From Burkholderia gladioli (GTDB lineage: Bacteria; Pseudomonadota; Gammaproteobacteria; Burkholderiales; Burkholderiaceae), in NCBI RefSeq assembly GCF_000959725.1, contig NZ_CP009323.1:744001-808000 (forward strand): DNA of 64,000 nt. Direction: 5' to 3'. A program made the position numbers and the translations under genes. The notes beneath the pieces are model-generated. The model saw only the letters and a list, made by a program, of their open reading frames with translations. It did no database searches and had not been told where the DNA came from. Positions within the stretch are counted from its first letter, which is position 1; each line of letters starts with the position of its first letter. Positions 59,306 to 64,000 of this stretch are shown here, piece after piece.

Positions 59306-60088
59306 ATGTCGCCAGCCAGCCCGATCTTCCAACGCATCCTGCTCACCAACGACGACGGCTACGACGCGCCGGGCCTCAAGGTGCTGGAGGAAGTCGCCGC
59401 GACGCTGGCGCGCGAGGTCTGGGTGGTCGCGCCGATGGCCGACCAGAGCGGCACCTCGCATTCGATCAGCCTGCACGAGCCGCTGCGCGTGCATCGCGAG
59501 GGCGAGCGCCGCTTCGCCGTGCGCGGCACGCCGGGCGACTGCGTGGCTGTCTCGGCCGGCCATCTGATGCGCGAGGCGCCGCCCGAGCTGGTGCTCTCGG
59601 GCATCAATCGCGGCGCCAACCTCGGCACCGAGACGGTGTTCTCGGGCACGGTGGGCGCCGCGATGACGAGCATGCTGCTCGGCATCCCCGCCATCGCGCT
59701 GAGCCAGGCCTTCGCCGATCGCAACGCGGTGCCCTGGGGCACGGCCGCCGCGCACGCGGCTGGCGTGATCCGCCAACTGGCGCACGCCGGCTGGGAGCGC
59801 GATGCCTGCCTGAACGTGAACTTCCCGGCGGTGGCCGCCGACGCGGTGGGTTCGCTGAAGGTGACGCAGCAGGGCATCGGCCTGCTCGGCGGCATCGAGG
59901 TGGTGTCGCGCACCGATCCGCGCGAACTCGACTATCACTGGCTGCGGCTCAGCCGCGGCCCGCGCGACGATGCGCCCGACTCGGAAACCGCCTCGCTGCG
60001 AGCCGGCCATGTGACGGTCACGCCGCTCAAGTTCGAGCGCACCCACGATACGGCCCGCGCGCGGCTCGCGCAGAAGCTGGCGGGCTGA
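59306..60088 (+). CDS. surE: SurE-family nucleotidase
   Basis: A 260-residue SurE fold phosphatase. Metal-binding DD is in RILLTNDDGYDAPG, the metal-binding serine in ADQSGTSHSISL, and the third site in LVLSGINRGANLGTETVFSG. It would remove phosphate from nucleoside monophosphates in the cytoplasm. The usual neighbours of canonical surE (pcm, nlpD, rpoS) are absent here, so this is probably a second, divergent copy. It converges on the AraC-family gene across a small GC hairpin. Confidence 0.87.
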   Translation: MSPASPIFQRILLTNDDGYDAPGLKVLEEVAATLAREVWVVAPMADQSGTSHSISLHEPLRVHREGERRFAVRGTPGDCVAVSAGHLMREAPPELVLSGINRGANLGTETVFSGTVGAAMTSMLLGIPAIALSQAFADRNAVPWGTAAAHAAGVIRQLAHAGWERDACLNVNFPAVAADAVGSLKVTQQGIGLLGGIEVVSRTDPRELDYHWLRLSRGPRDDAPDSETASLRAGHVTVTPLKFERTHDTARARLAQKLAG

Positions 60089-60122
60089 GCGGCGTAGCCA
60101 CGCTCATCGGCGCTCGCGACAT

Positions 60123-60140
60123 GCTCGCCCGCCGGCGAGC
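60123..60140. other. GC hairpin between surE and the AraC-family gene
   Basis: GCTCGCC pairs with GGCGAGC around CGCC, between two convergent stops. No T-run on either side, so at best a weak terminator. Confidence 0.3.
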
Positions 60141-60141
60141 G

Positions 60142-61050
60142 TCACGGGCCGGCCGCGGCCTCGTCGAACACGGCGGCGGCCGAGCGCAGCCGAGCCACGT
60201 CCTGAGCCGGCGACGCGCCGAATTGCCGGGCGTATTCCCGCGAGAACTGCGAGGCGCTTTCATAACCGACCGCGAAGGCCGCCTCGGTGACGGCGCGGTT
60301 CTCGATCATCAGCAGCCGGCGCGCCTGCTGCAGCCGGACGATCTTCTGGTATTGCAGCGGCGCCAAGGTCGTCACCGCCTTGAAGTGGCGATGAAAGGTC
60401 GCCAGGCTCATGCCGGCCAGCTCCGCCAGTTCCTCGATACGCAAGGGCTGGTCGTAGCGCGTGCGAATGCGGGCGACGGCGCGCCGGATCCGGTACAACC
60501 GGCCATCCGCGCGCGCGATCTGGCGCAGCACGCGCGCATGCGGCCCCTGCAGCAGACGGAACAGGATTTCCCGCTCGATCAGCGGCGCCAGGGCCGGAAT
60601 CTCGGCGGGATGGTCGAGCAGGCGGATCATGCGGACCCAGGCGTCGAGCAGGGCCGCCGAGACGGGCTCGACGGCAAAGCTCGCGCCCGCTTCCCCATCG
60701 CGCACCTGCGGCAGGTGCGCCAGCAGCTCGGCGACGATCGCCGGCTCGAAGACGAGGCTGATCGCCAGGTAAGGCCGCTGCCGGCTGGCCTCGACGATGC
60801 GGCCCGTGGCCGGCACTTCCACCGCGGTCACGAAGCAGTTGCCCGGATCGTAGTCCAGCACCCGGTCGCCGACGATCACGCGCTTCGCGCCCTGCACGAC
60901 CAGGCAAAGCATCGGCTCGTACAGCCCCGCCAGCGGGCCCGTGGCGGCCTGTCCGCGCGACAGCGACACGCGCGCGATGGCCGTGTCGGTCCGGCGTCCC
61001 TGCGCGTGGCGCAGCAGCCCCTCGCGCAATTCGGATAGATATCGTTCCAT
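60142..61050 (-). CDS. AraC family transcriptional regulator
   Basis: A 302-residue AraC regulator with the N-terminal AraC_N-type cupin region (GPLAGLYEPMLCLVVQGAKR, VLDYDPGNCFVTAVEVPATG). The C-terminal double HTH carries LRIEELAELAGMSLATFHRH and VTEAAFAVGYESASQFSREY. It is divergent from a short-chain dehydrogenase gene, the typical arrangement of YqhC-like regulators with the oxidoreductase they activate. The start MERYLSELRE fits the family. The effector is unknown, probably an aldehyde or ketone. Confidence 0.9.
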   Translation of the reverse strand: MERYLSELREGLLRHAQGRRTDTAIARVSLSRGQAATGPLAGLYEPMLCLVVQGAKRVIVGDRVLDYDPGNCFVTAVEVPATGRIVEASRQRPYLAISLVFEPAIVAELLAHLPQVRDGEAGASFAVEPVSAALLDAWVRMIRLLDHPAEIPALAPLIEREILFRLLQGPHARVLRQIARADGRLYRIRRAVARIRTRYDQPLRIEELAELAGMSLATFHRHFKAVTTLAPLQYQKIVRLQQARRLLMIENRAVTEAAFAVGYESASQFSREYARQFGASPAQDVARLRSAAAVFDEAAAGP

Positions 61051-61196
61051 GCAGCGAGTATGGTTCGCCACCCTCGCCCCCCACAAGCTCGGCACCGGGC
61101 GATTGAGAGAATCGGGCAAGTCATTGACAGGATCGGACGCGTGCCGCGCGGGTCGCCCTCCTAGCATGGGAGCACTTTCCCAAGGAGGTCCCCCTC

Positions 61197-61922
61197 ATGC
61201 ACGATCGACACACCGCCCTCGTGACCGGCGCGAACAAGGGCATTGGACGAGAAATCGTCCGGCAACTGGCACGACGCGGCTACACCGTCTGGATGGGATG
61301 CCGCGACGCGCAGCGAGGAGAACAAGCCGTGCAGGAATTGAAGCAAGCCGGCATGGATGTGCACCTGCTCGAGATCGACGTGGCGGACGACGAGAGCGTA
61401 GCCCGGGCGGCGCGCGCCCTGGCCGGGCAGACCGACCATCTCGACGCGCTGGTCAACAACGCCGGCATCCTGGGGCCGCGCGCCCATGCGCTGGAGGAAT
61501 CGACGACGCAAATGCTGGCGACCTACCAGGTCAACGTGTTCGGCGCGGTGCGGGTGACCCAGGCGTTCCTGGGCCTGCTGAAGGCCGCGCGTTGCGCGCG
61601 CGTCGTGAACGTCAGCAGCGGGCTCGGCTCGCTCACCCTCACGTCCGATTTCACCAGCCGCTACAGCGGCTTCAACCACCTCGGATACAACAGCTCGAAA
61701 GCCGCGCTCAACGGCGTGACGGTCTCGCTCGCGAATGCCTTGCGCGAGTTCGGCATCAAGGTGAACTCGGCGGACCCGGGCTACGTGGCCACCGACTTCA
61801 ACGACCACGCGGGGCCTCGCACGGTCGAGCAGGGCGCCACGCCCGCGGTGCGGCTCGCGACGCTCGACGAGGATGGCCCCACCGGGCGGTTCTTCGACGA
61901 ATACGGCCCGCAGGCCTGGTAG
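61197..61922 (+). CDS. Short-chain dehydrogenase/reductase
   Basis: A 241-residue classical SDR. The cofactor loop is ALVTGANKGIGREIV, then ALVNNAGILGP, the catalytic serine in VVNVSSGLGS and Tyr/Lys in GYNSSKAALNGV, followed by NSADPGYVATDFN. Similar to carbonyl reductase-like SDRs that use NADPH. AAGGAGG precedes the ATG. Divergent from the AraC-family regulator, probably its main target. Confidence 0.93.
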   Translation: MHDRHTALVTGANKGIGREIVRQLARRGYTVWMGCRDAQRGEQAVQELKQAGMDVHLLEIDVADDESVARAARALAGQTDHLDALVNNAGILGPRAHALEESTTQMLATYQVNVFGAVRVTQAFLGLLKAARCARVVNVSSGLGSLTLTSDFTSRYSGFNHLGYNSSKAALNGVTVSLANALREFGIKVNSADPGYVATDFNDHAGPRTVEQGATPAVRLATLDEDGPTGRFFDEYGPQAW

Positions 61923-61940
61923 CGCAGCCGGCGGCTTGAA

Positions 61941-61968
61941 AATGAAAAAACCCTCGCGAGGAGGGCTT
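61941..61968 (-). terminator. sodB terminator
   Basis: Read leftward, GCCCTCCTCGCGAGGG forms a short stem followed by TTTTTTCATTTT, 27 bases after the sodB stop. It lies against the end of the convergent SDR gene. Confidence 0.75.
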
Positions 61969-61994
61969 TCGAATCGAACGGAACCTGCCGTGAC

Positions 61995-62573
61995 TTACGC
62001 GAAGTTCTTCGCGGCGAAGTCCCAGTTCACGATGTTCCAGAACGCTTCGACGAACTTCGGACGCGCGTTGCGGTAGTCGATGTAGTAGGCGTGTTCCCAC
62101 ACGTCGATCGTCAGCAGCGGCTTGGCGTCGGTGGTCAGCGGCGTGGCGGCGTTGCTGGTCGAGACCAGGTCGAGCGAGCCGTCGGCCTTCTTCACCAGCC
62201 AGGCCCAGCCCGAACCAAAGGTGCCCACGGCCGTCTTCGTGAAGGCTTCCTTGAAGGCGTCGAACGAACCCCACTTGGCGTTGATCGCGTCGCCCAGCGC
62301 GCCGGTCGGCGCACCGCCGCCCTGCGGCGAGAGGCTGTTCCAGAAGAAGGTGTGATTCCAGATTTGCGCGGCGTTGTTGAAAATACCGCCCGACGACTTC
62401 TTCACGATCTCCTCGAGCGAGAGGTTCTCGAACTCGGTGCCCGGGATCAGGTTGTTCAGGTTCGTCACATAGGTCTGGTGGTGCTTGCCGTAGTGGAACT
62501 GGATCGTCTCTGCCGAAATGTGCGGAGCGAGCGCGTCTTCAGCGTACGGCAGCGGCGGGAGCGTATGAGCCAT
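61995..62573 (-). CDS. sodB: Superoxide dismutase (Fe type)
   Basis: A 192-residue Fe-SOD that removes superoxide in the cytoplasm. Metal ligands are in [18 protein letters not shown] (His27), in [15 protein letters not shown], and in [17 protein letters not shown] (Asp and His). The glycine-rich GGGAPTG after the second ligand and the short length fit the iron enzyme. AAAGGAA lies before the ATG. It converges on the SDR gene and has its own terminator. Confidence 0.96.
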   Translation of the reverse strand: MAHTLPPLPYAEDALAPHISAETIQFHYGKHHQTYVTNLNNLIPGTEFENLSLEEIVKKSSGGIFNNAAQIWNHTFFWNSLSPQGGGAPTGALGDAINAKWGSFDAFKEAFTKTAVGTFGSGWAWLVKKADGSLDLVSTSNAATPLTTDAKPLLTIDVWEHAYYIDYRNARPKFVEAFWNIVNWDFAAKNFA

Positions 62574-62835
62574 GGCGATTCCTTTGAAGTATGTGGGGGA
62601 CTAGGGCCTGCAGAGCGTCCGATTGTAGGCGAGACCGAATAACCCCGCAAACTCGCGGGTATTCGAAATCGCCGCCTCCGTCCGACCGGCAGGGATGGTG
62701 CGATAACGGCGAGACGCAAGATCGGCGCCCGGGTTCGACAGTTTCCCGATATCCGATATCACGCTCGCTGCATGATGGAGACGAGCATGAATCGGTCCCG
62801 TGAATGCGGCATGTCGCGAGCCGTCGCGCCGAGAC

Positions 62836-64000
62836 TCAGAAGTTCTCGTCCAGGCGCGGCTGCACGTCGGCCAGCGAGACGTCGGCGCTGCCTTCGGCCA
62901 GGTGCACGGTCAGGCGGCGCTGCGGTTTCAGCGCGCCGGGCGCGCGCACCGCGCGGCCGGTCTGGGTGTCGATCAGCGCGGCGTAACCGCGTTCCAGCGT
63001 GCGTTGCGGGCTCAGCACCTCGAGCCGCGCCGCGCAGCCCGCCACGCGCGCGGCGGCGCGCTCGTGGCGATGGCGCAGCGCCACGCCCAGCCGCTGCGAC
63101 CAGCCCGTCACCGACAGGCGCGCGGCCGCCACGTCGGGCCGCGTGCGCTGCCAGCGCAGCATCACCAGCGCGAAACGCGCGCGCGCATCGCGCACCGGCC
63201 GCGCGCCGGCCGAGGTCAGCCGCAGCGCGAGCTGCTGCAGATGGGTGCGCTGGCGCGCCAGGCGCTCGGCAGGGCTGACCAGCCGGCGCGCCAGCCAGTC
63301 GAGCTGCTGGGCGCGCGCCTCGAGCCCGCGCCGCAGGCCGCGGCGCAGCTCGGCCTGGCGCTCGCCCAGCTCGCGCAGCAGCAGCGCTCGCTGGGGGCTG
63401 ACCAGTTCGGCCGCGCCGGTCGGCGTCGGCGCGCGCAGGTCGGCGGCGAAATCGGCAATGGTGAAATCGGTCTCGTGGCCCACGCCGCTGACCACCGGCA
63501 GCTCGCTGGCGGCGATCGCGCGCGCCAGCGCCTCGTCGTTGAAGGACCAGAGATCCTCGATCGAGCCGCCGCCGCGGCACACGATCAGCACGTCCACCTC
63601 GCGGCGCGCATTCGCCGTCTGCACCATCGCGGTCAGCTTCTCGGCCGCGCCGGCGCCCTGCACCGGCGCCGGGTAGACGATCACCGGCAGGTGCGGGGCG
63701 CGCCGGGCGAGCGTGCTCAGCACGTCGCGCAAGGCAGCAGCCTGCAGCGAGGTGACGATGCCGATGGCGCGCGGGAAAGCCGGCAGCGCGCGCTTGCGCT
63801 CGGCCGCGAACAGGCCCTCGGCCTCGAGCTCGGCCTTCAGGCGCAGGAAGGCCTCGAACAGCTTGCCCTGCCCGGTGCGCCGCACCGCCTCGACGCTCAG
63901 TTGCACCTCGCCGCGCGGCTCGTACATGGTGACCAACGCGCGCACCTCGATGCGATCGCCCTCGCGCGGCGTAAACGGCGCGTGCTGGGCCCGGCCGCGG
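62836..64000 (-). CDS. xseA: Exodeoxyribonuclease VII large subunit, N-terminus missing
   Basis: 388 codons are present and the frame is open to the right edge; the missing part is the N-terminal OB-fold start. XseA with XseB degrades single-stranded DNA to oligonucleotides. Visible catalytic-domain features are [39 protein letters not shown] and [20 protein letters not shown] (conserved His and Asp). A long coiled coil ([19 protein letters not shown] onward) and the C-terminal [14 protein letters not shown] barrel strand follow. Codon use is normal. sodB lies downstream on the same strand, with no clear terminator between them. Confidence 0.95.
   Translation of the reverse strand, partial: RGRAQHAPFTPREGDRIEVRALVTMYEPRGEVQLSVEAVRRTGQGKLFEAFLRLKAELEAEGLFAAERKRALPAFPRAIGIVTSLQAAALRDVLSTLARRAPHLPVIVYPAPVQGAGAAEKLTAMVQTANARREVDVLIVCRGGGSIEDLWSFNDEALARAIAASELPVVSGVGHETDFTIADFAADLRAPTPTGAAELVSPQRALLLRELGERQAELRRGLRRGLEARAQQLDWLARRLVSPAERLARQRTHLQQLALRLTSAGARPVRDARARFALVMLRWQRTRPDVAAARLSVTGWSQRLGVALRHRHERAAARVAGCAARLEVLSPQRTLERGYAALIDTQTGRAVRAPGALKPQRRLTVHLAEGSADVSLADVQPRLDENF

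Noticed and set aside
62638..62664. Imperfect inverted repeat between sodB and xseA as a terminator
   Set aside because: The stem has a bulge and no T-run on the minus strand, so termination is not supported.

Overview
The window is about 64 kb of very GC-rich chromosomal DNA with tightly packed housekeeping genes. The protein sequences and gene orders (rpmB-rpmG; nadA-nadC facing nadB; purN facing ribF-ileS-lspA-coaBC-dut; clpS-clpA next to a csp gene; tandem icd and monomeric idh) match a Burkholderia primary chromosome. Plant-associated species such as the gladioli/glumae group are likely, but the species cannot be fixed from sequence reading alone. No rRNA, tRNA, insertion sequence, prophage or CRISPR array was seen. 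Base and codon use look even, except for a few AT-richer intergenic stretches.

Layout. 0-2.4 kb: the end of a CDP-sugar/flavodoxin-type reductase, a leader-like gap, argD and a GNAT acetyltransferase. 2.5-6.1 kb: a leftward livHMGF branched-chain amino-acid ABC transporter without its binding protein. 6.1-7.6 kb: a gap with one doubtful ORF ending at a terminator. 7.6-12.5 kb: fkpB-ispH, radC, rpmB-rpmG, nadB. 12.6-19.6 kb: leftward nadC/nadA, a fatty-acid desaturase, an MscS channel, an RsmB-type methyltransferase and purN. 19.7-26 kb: rightward ribF-ileS-lspA-coaBC-dut. 26-29.5 kb: clpA/clpS and cspA. 29.6-31.2 kb: a multicopper oxidase.

31.3-36.4 kb: a five-gene leftward operon encoding a membrane CheA-like kinase, a sensorless MCP-type protein, a stand-alone CheX-like protein, a pseudo-receiver-CheX fusion and a canonical CheY. 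It has no CheW, CheR or CheB, and the kinase has no CheW-like P5 domain. It is the most unusual system in the window and the best candidate for something not yet described.

37-45.7 kb: a small conserved protein, two unrelated isocitrate dehydrogenases in tandem, a pseudouridine synthase, a secreted Lys/Ala-rich peptide, a DUF192 protein and a stand-alone EF-G paralogue. 45.8-64 kb is more accessory: MarR-MFS, a nickel/cobalt permease, an aldo/keto reductase opposite a GntR regulator, a half-swapped CaiB/BaiF CoA-transferase opposite a citrate synthase with an N-terminal DNA-binding domain, a DHA2 drug exporter, a degenerate EAL protein, a PanE-like reductase, an Mpo1-like membrane protein, a Crp/Fnr regulator, a SurE homologue, an AraC/SDR pair, sodB, and xseA running off the right edge.

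Functionally, the window holds all three steps from aspartate to nicotinate mononucleotide (nadB, nadA, nadC), FAD synthesis (ribF), CoA synthesis (coaBC), isoprenoid synthesis (ispH), lipoprotein maturation (lspA) and the N-degron protease adaptor/unfoldase pair (clpS/clpA). Most start sites were chosen from Shine-Dalgarno sequences or stop/start overlaps, and most convergent pairs share a clear bidirectional terminator.
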